DNA of 64,000 bases, from contig JAQVFO010000001.1 in NCBI GenBank assembly GCA_028697205.1, forward strand, positions 1 through 64,000, written 5' to 3'. A program made the position numbers and the translations under genes. Numbering within the stretch: the stretch's first letter is position 1; each line of letters begins with the position of its first letter. The notes below the pieces were generated by a model, which saw only the letters and a program-made list of their open reading frames with translations, searched no databases and was not told where the DNA came from. Shown here piece after piece: positions 24,803 through 34,972 of the stretch. The DNA is from Candidatus Altimarinota bacterium (lineage in GTDB: Bacteria > Patescibacteriota > Gracilibacteria > BD1-5 > UBA6164).

Positions 24803-27800
24803 ATGAATAGTTTATTTATAGATAATGATAATGTATTACAATTTCCTACTAAAAAAAACATAGTACCTCACGTAAATCAATGAGAAAATAATCTTTATAA
24901 TGAATGAACTATTGAATTTCAATTAACTAGATGATTGAATCTTTTTAAACCTAATCAGAATCTTGCTGACACAAAATTACTTGTAGATAATAGATGAGAA
25001 CTTATTAGAATAAATACAGATTTATTTGCTTTAGATTGACATGCTAATATATGGGAATTGGTAGAGTCTCCTGCAAATTCAGAAATTATAATAAGAGCTA
25101 GAGAAAAAGTTATAGATACTATTAATGATTTACCAGATACTTTATCAGAAAGAGTATATTCAGCTAGAGAAAAGATATTAATGTTAAATTGATTTAGAGA
25201 TAAATTTGATAGTTTAGATGATTTAAAGTGAATAATAGAAGATTTAGAAAAGGAAGATAAAATAAAATGGGATGATAATAGTATGCTTGCTAGATTGCTT
25301 TTTGCTTTTGAATGACCATCCTCGTTAGATTTTGAAGAAGTAAGAAAATTAATTCCGTGATATATTCAAATAATTAGAAATATTTCGTGAGAATTTTTTT
25401 CAAAAGTATCAGATGAATTGTTTGAACAATTTGAAAGAGCTAATAATTTTTCACTTGAAGATTTAAAGAGAATTTATAAAGAAAGTGATTATAAAGCTTT
25501 TAGAAAGCTAAAATCTGATGTTGAAAGTTTTTGTAATGTCTATAATTATTGGGATTGAATATTAATTGTTTCAAAATGGGCTAAGAATGGCTATATAAAT
25601 AATGTTTTAACAACTACTGGAAAAGAAATTGCATCATCTGTAAAGGATCCAAGATATTTGTTAAATGCAGATATAAATTGATTTTTTAATCATATATCAA
25701 ATAATTTGCCAAATAAATCTAAAGTTGAAGTTTATTGTTGATGAAATGGAAGTTGAAAAAGCACATGGTTAAAATCAAGATTAATGATGCAATTATTTTA
25801 CCAAACTTATTGAAAAGCTGCAATAAAAGATTCTGAATTAAATTTGAGAGATCAAATAGTATTTATTAATAGATGATGAAGTTGATATTGAGAAGATTTA
25901 AGTGCATTTTGAAATGATATAAAAAGAAAACTAATGGTTCTTATTCAAAATATAAAGAACTGATCTTTAGTTTTTTTAGATGAATTTTGATCTACTATTC
26001 CTGAAGAAGAAGCATATTACTTAATAAGAGCAATACTTGATTATTTGAACGATTATGATACAAAAATTTATCTGTCTAGTCATAATGAAAGATTTATAAA
26101 TTGGTCATCAAAAGATAGAGATTCTTGAGTTTGTGTATATAATTTTAAATCAACTCCAGTAAAAGACTGAACAGTCAATTTTTCATATAAATTAGTTGAG
26201 TGAGTTGATAATTCTCATACTTTAGAAGTATTTAGAGCAGCATGATTACCTATGGAAATATTGAAAAGAGCTAATGCATTTATGTTATGATCTTATCAAG
26301 TCCCAAATTGATATAATATTTTACCATTTAAAGATATAGTTTCATATACTAGAGAAGAAAGAGAAAAACTAAAACAAGAAAATAAATGATTTGAATGATT
26401 TACTAGATATAATGATATGATTAAATTTCGTTATAAAGGTGATGAATCAAATTATAGAATTATAAGAAAATATGAACCTTTATGACATTGAAATAGACCA
26501 AACAAATATTACTCAAATGAAGATTTGTTTTTTTCAGCATATCATCCTGATTGTTTAGATCAAAGTGCGCCAGAATTAACTTTTGATTTTGTGAGATATT
26601 GAACAGTTAATTCATGGAGAATTGAAAATGATAATATTTTTAAAGCTTCCCATCTTGAATCAACTTGAATTAATGATAAAAATATTTTTTCATCTATAAA
26701 TTGAACTCTTTCTTCACTTACTACATGGTGATTAACTAGTGATGTAAAAGAACTTCAAGAAAGGCAAAGATTTTTTGAGGAAATTTGAAACTGGTCTTAT
26801 GATGATGCAAATAGAATATATAAAGATATAAATACTTTTAAATGGATATTTGCTAATTTTCAGGATTGATGAATTTGGTGACCTAGGCTTGATTTTAATT
26901 ATGATGAATTAAAAAGATTTAATAAATCGTATTGGGAGTGATTTTTTAATGGAATAGAACAATATCTTGTTTGGGAATGATTTTGAAGAGTATGTGAATG
27001 GTTTCTTATACTTGTTGAGATGGAAGATAAATTAGAAAATTTACCAAAATGATTTAAAGAATCTAATAAAGAATTTTTATGAAAGTTACAGCAAACAATT
27101 AAATTAACAAAGAGATATAATAAAGCAGAAAAAAGAAAGGATAGTTGGAATGAATGATATAAAACAAGTAAAGAACTTGCAGAAAAGGTATGTGAGAAAG
27201 TAAAGAATTTACTTGTTGATTTATGGTGAACTGAGACAAAAACCGTAATTGAGCAAATGAAGCAAGTATACTCAGAGATTGATGCATATAGTTTACCAGT
27301 AGATATTCTAAATATGGATTCTGAGAAACGTAATTTGGTTGTTTCATACATAGATGATAGCAGAATTTTTCAACACGCTAATCCTAATTCTTCAGAGAGT
27401 ATTTCAAATTGATTTTATTGAATGACTCAGCTTATACGTGCATTAAAATGAAGTTGAAATTTACTTAAACCATTACTTGATAAACTTAGAACCTTTGATA
27501 GTGTTCATGCTAATCAGTTAGCAAATTATTTAGAGGATTTTGTAACAGTACCAGATGTTGAAAACCTTGTTAATTTAGTAAAATTAAAAAGAGATAACCT
27601 TGAAGAGTTTAAAAATAGAAGAGAACATTATAATATAGATAGAGAACATTGATGAACTGCTATAATGGAATTGTTATGATTGATTGATATAGCAAATCAG
27701 ATAAAAAAATTGTGATTGGTTAAAGTAATGTATAATAATACAGGGGAAGTAGATGTAAGAGAAATTAGTCATCCTTGAGTTGAAAAAACTAGGAAAGAAC

Positions 27801-28462
27801 AGACTTGTAATGATGTTTATTTATGACAAACTCAATTTTTTGATATTCTTGAGTGAGCTACTATGTGATGAAAAACATTTAATATTCAGTCAATGCAATG
27901 GGTTATTAGACTATCTCAAAGTATTTGATTTGTTCCTGCTAAATATGCTAGTTTGCCAGTATTTGATTGATTAGTTTATATAGATAGAATACTGGAAGAT
28001 GAAAAGAAAAAATTAAGTGCATGACAAAATGATGCAAAATCTTGGGTAGAAATAATTAATAGAATAAAAGGTTTAGTATTGGAAAAGTCTAAAAAATGAA
28101 GATACTGGTTTTCTATAGATGAGATGATATCAAGTGTACCAGCTAGATTTCAAAAATGATTAGTTGCTGCATTGTTAGAAGAGTTAACTGTATTATGACA
28201 AAAATGACAGATTTCTATACATAATCCAGAGTTAGTTTCAAATCTTTTAAAAAATAATCCTGAATCATATGTTGTTCGTCATCCTGAGGTAGAATTTGGA
28301 GAAAAATGAGATATTAAATACACTTATAAGATTGTTGATTGAAGAAGTATAGATAAAGATTGACATTTTACTGCTTATTCTTTAGAGACAGCTGAAAAGA
28401 TATGATTACCAAAAGTTATTATTGATAGAGCAAGAGAATATAAGTTATGATTAAGAAAATAA
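24803..28462 (+). CDS. Single-chain protein with two MutS-like ATPase domains
   Basis: A 1219-residue protein. The first ATPase has Walker A GNGSGKST (314-321), Walker B LVFLDEFGSTIPEEE (D393, E394), SSHN, and the MutS-like ending LEVFRAAGLPMEILKRANAF. The second has GATMGGKT (1018-1025), the WFSIDEM Walker B (D1106, E1107), SIHN, and HFTAYSLETAEKIGLPKVII. MutS has GPNMGGKST, LLDEIGRGTS and a comparable AGLP tail. Each ATPase is preceded by a helical region in the place of the lever/clamp; the second also has the EISHPGVE strand seen before Walker A in MutS. I see no mismatch-reading Phe-x-Glu domain and no Smr nuclease domain. MutS proteins normally dimerise to build composite ATP sites, so this may be a covalent pseudo-dimer. 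Its DNA role is unknown. Confidence 0.8.
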
Positions 28463-28491
28463 ATAACAAATAATAGTAAGTATTATGATAA

Positions 28492-28521
28492 AAAATAACC
28501 TCTAGAAATAGAGGTTATTTT
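28492..28521 (+). terminator. Hairpin terminator of the MutS-like gene
   Basis: Stem AAAATAACCTCTA/TAGAGGTTATTTT with loop GAAA. Confidence 0.9.
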
Positions 28522-28669
28522 GGTGTTTGTGGAAATGGTCGGTTATAGTAGACAGGATTAGAAATCAAGTTGAGGAATTTGAGTGCAAAATAAAATTGTA
28601 ATATTATAGACTTTTTTTAATAGATATGGTAAAATTATCATAATATTATTTATTACAGTGTATAATATT
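28522..28669 (+). other. Intergenic region between first two accessory units
   Basis: It holds repeat copy 1 (28536-28570) and, from about 28607, AT-rich sequence that probably contains the promoter of the next gene. No further ORF is visible. Confidence 0.5.
28536..28570. repeat. tRNA-3'-end-like repeat, copy 1
   Basis: Begins TGGTCGGTTATAGTAGACAG and continues GATTAGAAATCAAGT. Near-identical copies are at 29386-29420 and 31163-31197. The start TGGTCGG is the same as the antisense 3' end of tRNA-Pro at 32188, and GACAGGATTAGAA resembles an antisense T-arm. There is no room for a complete cloverleaf. Confidence 0.85.
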
Positions 28670-29281
28670 ATGAATTGATTAAAAACAGTATGGGATAATA
28701 AAAAGTCTTGATTATGAGATTCTACTGTTGTAATTGACTGAAAGAAATGTTTTAAATTATATCCTAGACAACATTTTTCACCTAGTGATATAGAATTTTA
28801 TCAAGATGTACAAAATAATTTAGGCAGCTTTATTTTGATATCAAAAAAATGATTTAGATTTTGATTTTTTAAAAAGAAATTACATACAGTAAAAGTTGAA
28901 TTTTTAAATTTATGACAAGAGCTATATGAAGCGAGTGATATTTCTGATAGATTAAGATTATTAGTTTCAGAGGTTCCTTATGTTGAATGAGAAACATTGG
29001 GGGATTTAAATGAAAAGTTTTTTAGTCCCGTAGATATAGATTTTTTAAGAAACTTAGTTAAATGAATAGAGGAATCAAGTTTAAGTTATTATGATACTTG
29101 AACAAATATGCCTTTTGGATATGACCCAATTCTTAATTATCAAATTAATCCTTATAATATAAAAGTGAAAAAGATTGATAGAGAAAATTGAGAGCTACAT
29201 CTTATAATAACTGATATTTCAACAAAGGCATTTAGATTTATACAAAAAAATAAACATAGAGTGTTAGGATTGATAACTTAA
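28670..29281 (+). CDS. Small protein with pseudokinase-like features
   Basis: A 203-residue protein without membrane segments that I do not recognise by family. Its order of motifs resembles a protein kinase core. A beta-strand with lysines (VVIDGKKCFKLYP) is followed by a hinge-like VPYVEGETLGDL, then LNYQINPYNIKV (156-166) in the place of HRDxxPxNIxV, then LIITDIS in the place of DFG. The catalytic Asp of HRD would be Gln158, so if the fold is right the protein is catalytically dead. It is a single-gene unit with its own terminator and 3' repeat. Confidence 0.6.
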
Positions 29282-29321
29282 TAAGTTTCTAAAGAAAAGT
29301 TTATTTATGAATTTATTAAAA

Positions 29322-29420
29322 ATTACTATAAACGTTAGAACTAAATAAAGCTCTCATTTGAGAGCTTTATTTGTGTAAAATGTACTGGTAGGTTATAGTA
29401 GACAGGATTAGAAATCAGGT
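29322..29420. repeat. 99-bp unit-end repeat, copy 2 (hairpin plus tRNA-like end)
   Basis: The stretch from ATTACTATAAACGTTAGAAC to GAAATCAGGT is almost the same as 31099-31197 and has the same length, differing mainly in the hairpin loop region. The last 35 bases are shared with 28536-28570. Confidence 0.88.
29343..29372 (+). terminator. Hairpin terminator within repeat copy 2
   Basis: Stem AAATAAAGCTCTC/GAGAGCTTTATTT, loop ATTT. Confidence 0.88.
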
Positions 29421-29478
29421 AGAAGATTATAGTAAATTTAGTTGTAACTTAACATCGAACTTGAGAAAACAGTAAAAA

Positions 29479-29507
29479 TTGATTAATAATCTAAATTATG
29501 TTAAAAT
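29479..29507 (+). promoter_or_regulatory. Probable promoter of the NlpC/P60-like gene
   Basis: TTGATT, 17-base spacer and TAAAAT, 28 bases before the start at 29536. Confidence 0.6.
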
Positions 29508-29535
29508 AGAATAAATAATATTTTAGATAGATTAT

Positions 29536-31098
29536 ATGAGTTTAGAATCATTGAATAGTATTAAATCTATTAAAGAACAAAGAGAAGAATTATTAAAATT
29601 AAATCCAGATTTGTTAGCTTGAGTATATTCTATAGTTGAAGAAAAAGATTGAGGATTAAAATTAGAGTTAGCCGAAAATATTTTAACTTGTTATCCAAAT
29701 CAGTTTCAAGGGTTAAGATGATTAAAAGATAATAGTGATATAACAATTATAAATTTATGAGCTTTAAGGAAGTGAAAAGTAGAAGTTTTTTTTTGAAATA
29801 ATGTTGAATGAAAAAATTTAGTTTTATTATCAAATTGAGTAATAGAATTAGTAGAGGCTCAAAATAAAAATTGAGATATAAGAAAACATTTAATTTCTAC
29901 TCTTAGAGATTGATGAGCTGTAGATGAGTTACAAAGAACAACTACAGCAGGTAGAAATACTTGAGATGATTTATATGAAGATTTAGAAAAAGAACATATA
30001 GAAGAGTCTCCATTTTTATGATATGATAGAGATGGAAAATTAGCTTTAGCAATTATTGATAATTCTGCAGAATCAATAGAAATATTAAGAGAATCTATAA
30101 AATTCTTTTTAGATAGAAAGTATTTAAAATCTTGAGACATAAATTATGAATATGCAAAAAAGAATTTTGAAAGAAACTTTCCTTGAATCAGTTATGATGA
30201 TTTAAGAGCTATATTAATAGATATTATAGATAATAATAGAATATTTACTTATTCAGTAGAAGAAGAAAATTGATTTAAATGATTGTGAGATAATATGAAA
30301 GAAATATCATTATGAAATTCAAAGTGAAAATATTTTGTTTATTTTGATAAAGATAACAATACTATTGAATATAGATTGATAAGAACAATAACTTGATTTA
30401 ATGGTTGATTTAAACTTTTATCTAAAAGACCCTCTAGATTATATTTAGAAAGTGAAAATCAATATCCTAGAATCCCAAGAGTAGAAAATGCTAGTAAATG
30501 ATATGTTCCAACTGTTAAATATTTTAGGGATAAAGTTAAATTAACTATTTCAGATATAATAGAACTAAACTCTGAAGTAAATGAGTATGATGATCTTCCA
30601 GAAGAAGCTTACGAAAGGTATTTAGCAATTCCAGATGAAAAAAAAGAAGAGTTTTTAAAAAAATATAAGAAAAAATATAAATCTAGGAAACCATGAATTA
30701 GAAATAAAAAAACTAGAAAGTGGTTATTAGATTTTTTTGGAAGAAGTAATTTAAATCATTTCCCTGGTAATATTTTAATAAGATTGTTAGAATATATTGA
30801 AAATAAGAAAAAGTATGATGATTTAGATTGTAGATGATTTGTGTTGTTTTTGTATTCATCAAGCAATTTAAAGTATTTAGGATGAAATATTGATATATGA
30901 GATATTGTTTGATTTTGAGAGAGAAGTGTTTTTTATAATTGAAGACAAGAATTTAAGTCTAATCATTTTGGTATATATATATGAAATTGAAAATATTTAT
31001 CAAAACTTTGAAGGTGACATGATAATGTAGTTGTAATGAGTGAAAAAAATTTACTTAAAATGTATAAGAGTCTTGATGTATGAAAATACATTACCTAA
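29536..31098 (+). CDS. Protein with C-terminal NlpC/P60-like domain
   Basis: A 520-residue soluble protein. The N-terminal 370 residues match nothing I recognise. A very basic stretch (KKKYKSRKPGIRNKKTRK) precedes the last domain. That domain has DCRGFVLFLY with Cys432 in the place of the NlpC/P60 nucleophile (usually DCSG), IGDIVGFGE, then NHFGIYIGNGKYLSK with His477 in the usual place of the catalytic His, and a possible third polar residue at His495. NlpC/P60 enzymes cleave peptidoglycan peptides. No signal peptide is present, so export or an intracellular target is unclear. It is a single-gene unit. Confidence 0.6.
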
Positions 31099-31197
31099 AT
31101 TACTGTAAACGTTAGAACTAAATAAAGCCCTATTTTAAGGGCTTTATATGTGTAAAATGTACTGGTCGGTTATAGTAGACAGGATTAGAACTCAAGT
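31099..31197. repeat. 99-bp unit-end repeat, copy 3 (hairpin plus tRNA-like end)
   Basis: Same organisation and length as 29322-29420: ATTACTGTAAACGTTAGAAC, a hairpin, TGTGTAAAATGTACTGGTCG, then the tRNA-3'-end-like part ending GAACTCAAGT. Confidence 0.88.
31120..31149 (+). terminator. Hairpin terminator within repeat copy 3
   Basis: Stem AATAAAGCCCT/AGGGCTTTAT with a short AT loop. Confidence 0.85.
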
Positions 31198-31241
31198 GGA
31201 GGAGTATAAATATTAAATAAAAGAATAAGTAAGTAAAAGAT

Positions 31242-31268
31242 TTGACAATTAGATATATTACTTATAAT
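31242..31268 (+). promoter_or_regulatory. Probable promoter of the glycosyltransferase gene
   Basis: TTGACA and TATAAT with a 15-base spacer, which is shorter than ideal, 36 bases before the start codon. Confidence 0.55.
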
Positions 31269-31304
31269 TTTTTTTAAATAATTACTCAAAGTAATTTTAA
31301 TTTT

Positions 31305-32084
31305 ATGAATTTAAATACAAGATTTTCTTCAAATTATGATGCTTCTAGCATTAAAGATAGAATATTAGGTTTACAATCGGCTAAACCAGAGTGAAGTGTA
31401 GTAATTTGTGCATATAATGAGGAAAAATATTTATTAAGTTGTCTTGATTCAATAAGTAGATTAGAGACTGAATTACCTTTAGAAATAATTGCTATTAATA
31501 ATGCTAGTCAAGATAGAACTGTTGAGATACTTGAATCAATTTGAGTACATGTATTTGATGAACCTAGAAAGTGAATTTCATTTGCTAGAAGAAAGTCTGT
31601 AGAGGTTGCAAGATGAAAGATTATTTTTCAGACAGATGCTGATACTCAAGTCCCTAAAGATTGGATAGATTTACATTTATCACATTATCATAGATCTAAT
31701 GATGTAGTTTGAGTCCATTGAGAAGCACATTTTGATAGAGTTCATAAACTATTCTATTTACAAAAGATATGAGTGATTACAATAATACAGTTATTAAAGT
31801 TTTTGTGAAGATATCCTTCAGAAAGAGTGGTATGAGCCAATATGTCATTTATAAAGGAGGTAGCTTTAAGTGTATGAAATTATACTTTGTGACAAAATTA
31901 TCTTGAGGATGTTTGATTGTTTGATAAGATGTCTTCAAAAGGTATTATTGTAAACGATAGATGAATAAGTGTAATTACATCTGGCAGGAGATACTCATCA
32001 ATTGATAGAATATTAAAGACAATACTAGATCGCAAAAAATCATCATGAAGTAATTGATTTCAAAGTATTGTAGATTATAGGTAA
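31305..32084 (+). CDS. Family 2 glycosyltransferase
   Basis: A 259-residue GT-A fold enzyme. It has GSVVICAYNEEKYLLSCLDS at the nucleotide-binding start, EIIAINNASQDRTVEIL, the DAD-type metal motif in FQTDADTQVPKDW, and a C-terminal acceptor region with YLEDVGLFDKM (ED general base). It transfers a sugar from a nucleotide sugar to an unknown acceptor such as a lipid or surface glycan. A hydrophobic stretch (VITIIQLLKFLG) could associate with the membrane. It is the last gene of the accessory block. Confidence 0.88.
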
Positions 32085-32099
32085 TGAATGAACTTTTTC

Positions 32100-32110
32100 A
32101 GTTCGAGTCT
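32100..32110 (+). repeat. Short tRNA T-arm remnant
   Basis: AGTTCGAGTCT equals the sense T-loop region of tRNA-Pro at 32188-32264 but lies on the opposite strand, 80 bases away. No cloverleaf can be drawn around it. Confidence 0.4.
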
Positions 32111-32144
32111 ACAATGGGTATCTCAAAAATGTAAAAAACTACAC

Positions 32145-32176
32145 AAATAAAACCGCTTTAATAAGCGGTTTTATTT
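32145..32176. terminator. Hairpin between glycosyltransferase and tRNA-Pro
   Basis: Stem AAATAAAACCGCTT/AAGCGGTTTTATTT with a 4-base loop; A/T flanks on both sides fit termination in both directions. Its distance to tRNA-Pro matches the distance of the hairpins to the tRNA-like part in repeat copies 2 and 3. Confidence 0.88.
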
Positions 32177-32187
32177 TAATGTTTATC

Positions 32188-32264
32188 TGGTCGGAGACGT
32201 GAGACTCGAACTCACAACCCCACGCTCCCAAAGCGTGTGCGCTAGCCAATTGCGCCAGTCTCCG
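32188..32264 (-). tRNA. tRNA-Pro (anticodon TGG)
   Basis: The minus strand reads CGGAGAC...GTCTCCG-A-CCA with D arm, anticodon loop TTTGGGA and T loop TTCGAGT, so the cloverleaf is complete. The 3' CCA is encoded. It is the downstream-most tRNA of a three-gene cluster. Confidence 0.95.
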
Positions 32265-32278
32265 AAATATATTGTAAA

Positions 32279-32355
32279 TGGTGGGTATAGATGGAGTTGA
32301 ACCATCGACCTCACGATTATCAGTCGTGCGCTCTAACCAACTGAGCTATACACCC
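32279..32355 (-). tRNA. tRNA-Ile (anticodon GAT)
   Basis: The minus strand has acceptor arms GGGTGTA and TATACCC (one G-U pair), anticodon loop CTGATAA and encoded CCA. It lies between the Gly and Pro tRNAs. Confidence 0.95.
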
Positions 32356-32449
32356 AAAATTAATCAAAAATTACGAATTAAAAATTACAAATAAAGATTA
32401 TTTAGAATTCGTAATTCGTAATTCGTAATTTAGAAATTATTTTATTTAA
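32356..32449. repeat. CGTAATT repeats between tRNA genes
   Basis: Short tandem and inverted copies of AATTACGAATT / ATTCGTAATTCGTAATT. They form possible hairpins in the tRNA precursor and may guide processing. No gene is present. Confidence 0.5.
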
Positions 32450-32526
32450 TGGAGCGGGTAAAGGGACTCGAACCCTTAACCCTCTGCTTGGAAGGCAGAT
32501 GCTCTAGCCAATTGAGCTACACCCGC
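32450..32526 (-). tRNA. tRNA-Gly (anticodon TCC)
   Basis: The minus strand reads GCGGGTG...TACCCGC with anticodon loop CTTCCAA and encoded CCA. This is the ordinary GGA/GGG-reading glycine tRNA. The UCA-anticodon tRNA-Gly expected for UGA decoding is not in the window. Confidence 0.95.
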
Positions 32527-32553
32527 TTGTTTTTACATTATCTTGCGAAGGAT

Positions 32554-32581
32554 ATCTTATAAAAAAACTTTTAAAAGTCAA
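32554..32581 (-). promoter_or_regulatory. Probable promoter of the tRNA cluster
   Basis: On the minus strand TTGACT, 16-base spacer and TAAGAT lie 28 bases before tRNA-Gly. Confidence 0.6.
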
Positions 32582-32651
32582 AATTTTTTTTAAAATTTAT
32601 TTAAGTTCTACACTTCAGCTCAAACTTTCTTGTCAGTTAACCAAAATTATT

Positions 32652-32840
32652 ATGTCATCACTGTTTTTTGTTATATCAATTTTTGTCTTTTTTATATCTA
32701 AATTTACATATTTTTTAGGGACTTCTATTTTCTTATTATACTTTTCTTTTGCAAATTGGTATCAAATAAAAAAAGAACAAATTATTAATATAGTTGATAT
32801 AAGTATTTTTAAGTCTTTCATAAATATAATTATTTTATAA
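32652..32840 (+). CDS. Possible small membrane protein
   Basis: A 62-codon ORF with a strongly hydrophobic N-terminal half (FFVISIFVFFISKFTYFLGT, then IFLLYFSF) and a polar end. It has no TGA codon and no recognisable family. AT-rich DNA easily gives such frames, so it may be spurious. The rest of 32527-32959 shows no other gene. Confidence 0.3.
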   Translation: MSSLFFVISIFVFFISKFTYFLGTSIFLLYFSFANWYQIKKEQIINIVDISIFKSFINIIIL

Positions 32841-32959
32841 TCAGCTAATAATTATGTTACTTATTCTATAATCTAAAATTTATTTGTAAACAAAAAATTT
32901 CAAAAATAATAAAAATAACTATAATTCTATAAATCATAATCTATAAATTTAAAATTAAG

Positions 32960-33796
32960 ATGATAATAGACTGAAAAAAAATTGCTAAGGAAATGTATGA
33001 AAAAATAAAAGATGAGATTCTAATAACTTGAAAGAAATTAAGACTTCAAGCTATTTTGGTTTGAAATAATTCATCAAGTTTGAGATATATTTCACAGAAA
33101 AGAAAGTGGGCGGAATATGTATGAATAGATTTTAAACTAGAACACTTAGATGAAAGTATAACAGAAGAAGCTCTACTTGGTAAGATAGAAGAATATAACA
33201 AAGATTCAAATACTACTTGAATTTTAGTACAACTTCCACTTCCATCTCATATAGATACTAAAAAAGTTATAAATTTGATAAATCCAAAAAAAGATGTAGA
33301 TTGATTTCATAGTGAAAATCAGTGAAAAATTTTACTTTGAGATGATACTTGATTATTTCCTTGTACTCCAGCATGAGTTATGGAAATATTTAATTATCTA
33401 TGATTGGATTTAACTTGAAAACTTGTAACTGTTATAGGGAGAAGTAATATAGTATGAAAACCTCTTGTTGCAATGCTTATAAATTCATGAGCTACTACAA
33501 TTTGTTGTAATAGTAAAACAAAGAAAATAGAAGAATTTACAAAAATATCAGATATAGTTATATGTGCTGCTTGAAGTCCTGGGCTTTTGACTTTGGATAT
33601 GATAAATAGTAAAACAGTTGTAATTGATGTTTGATTTACTGTGGTAAATGATAAAATTTATTGAGATGTTAAATTTGATGAAATAAATAATAATTGAAAT
33701 ATGATAACTCCAGTTCCTGGTTGAGTATGAGCTTTAACTGTTGCAAATTTGATGAGTAATATACTAAAAGCAGATAGGATACAAAATGAAAAATAG
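32960..33796 (+). CDS. folD: FolD bifunctional methylene-THF dehydrogenase/cyclohydrolase
   Basis: A 278-residue protein of the usual FolD length. The family segments are present: SLRYISQKRKWAEYVGI with the catalytic region Tyr and Lys, GILVQLPLP, PKKDVDGFH, PCTPAGVMEIF, VIGRSNIVGKPL (NAD(P)-binding) and ITPVPGGVGALTVANLM near the end. It interconverts methylene- and formyl-tetrahydrofolate and supplies one-carbon units. It is followed 19 bases later by an exported protein of unknown function. Confidence 0.95.
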
Positions 33797-33815
33797 TTAT
33801 TAATTAATCTTTTTT

Positions 33816-34847
33816 ATGTCTAATAGAATTTTGTGATTTTTACTTTTACTTTGAGTTTTAGGATTTGGATATTTATTTTATCTTATATTTTTTGTAAGTT
33901 ACACTTGAACTTTTGAAATTACTTCAAATGTTGATAATTATAGTGTAAAAATGTATGCAAAAAAAATTGCTCAAACATATAACTATGAGTGTAAAATGAA
34001 TCCTTGCAAATTAGATAATATTTCACCATTTGATTACAATGTAACTATTTCAAGTCCTACATATAAAGACTATGTTTCAGAAATTGTCATAAAAGGAAAA
34101 ACTATAAATACATTAAAAGCAGATTTAGTAAAGGATACTAAACTAAGTTATATTGAATCAAATAATGAAAATACTTCAACTTGAGAAATTATGAAAGATC
34201 AAATTGATGCAAAGGTTGATGATTTAAAATTGAAAAAATGAACAAATTATTTTATAAATTTAGTGAAGCTTGGATATTTTTATATAAAGACTAATTGAAA
34301 TAGTTTAGATGTATATAGAAACATAAATTGAAAGGAAAATAAGTTAGGGAACTTCCCAAAAGTTTGAGATAATGATATGCAAATTTTACCTATTTATGGT
34401 AATACTAGTAATATTTTAATCAGTTTATGAATTGATAAATATATTTATAATTTAGATACTTCAAAGATAATTAATTTCAAACTGTCACCAAAACTGAATT
34501 ATATAAAAATATGATCCTCATTTGATAATTATTTACTTGTTACAGATTTATGAACTTTTACATATAATTATGGGGATACTATTCCTAAATTCTTTTATTT
34601 ATTTAAAGATTTTGTGTATTCTAGTTGAAGTTATATATGAGTTATCTATAAGGATGAAAAGGATAAATTTAGTAATTTTTCTTTAAAAAATAATAATAAA
34701 AATGTTATAATAAAATATAATTCTATAGATTTACAAAGAAAAATTATACTTGAAACTGATTTAAATGTAGCAAAAATAGTTTATGAATGAGAGGAAATTT
34801 ATTTTTATGATTCAGAAGGGAAAAGATATAAATTAGAGAATTATTAA
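33816..34847 (+). CDS. Membrane-anchored PEGA-like protein
   Basis: A 343-residue protein with an N-terminal membrane anchor (LGFLLLLGVLGFGYLFYLIFF) and an exported remainder. Residues 31-110 resemble a PEGA-type beta domain (GTFEITSNVDNYSVKMYAKK, then SPTYKDYVSEIVIKG) with two Cys that could form a disulfide. The second half is a beta-rich sequence with short repeating blades (for example IDKYIYNLDTSKI), possibly a small beta-propeller. Function is unknown. It ends before a strong terminator. Confidence 0.7.
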
Positions 34848-34916
34848 AAAAATAAAATATTTACTTTAAAAATAAATAAAAAATATTTATAAAATTAGTC
34901 AATTTAAAATCTTTGC

Positions 34917-34955
34917 AAAACACCATTAATTCTATAGAATTAATGGTGTTTTATA
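34917..34955 (+). terminator. Hairpin terminator
   Basis: Perfect stem AAAACACCATTAATTC/GAATTAATGGTGTTTT with loop TATA. It lies only 18 bases before the next gene's start codon, so it separates the pilin gene from its upstream neighbour. Confidence 0.88.
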
Positions 34956-34972
34956 AAATTAAAAAATAACAT

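Noticed and set aside
26899-27351. 150-codon minus-strand ORF inside the MutS-like gene
   Set aside because: It is a shadow frame: low-complexity Ser/Phe/His sequence opposite a well-supported coding region.
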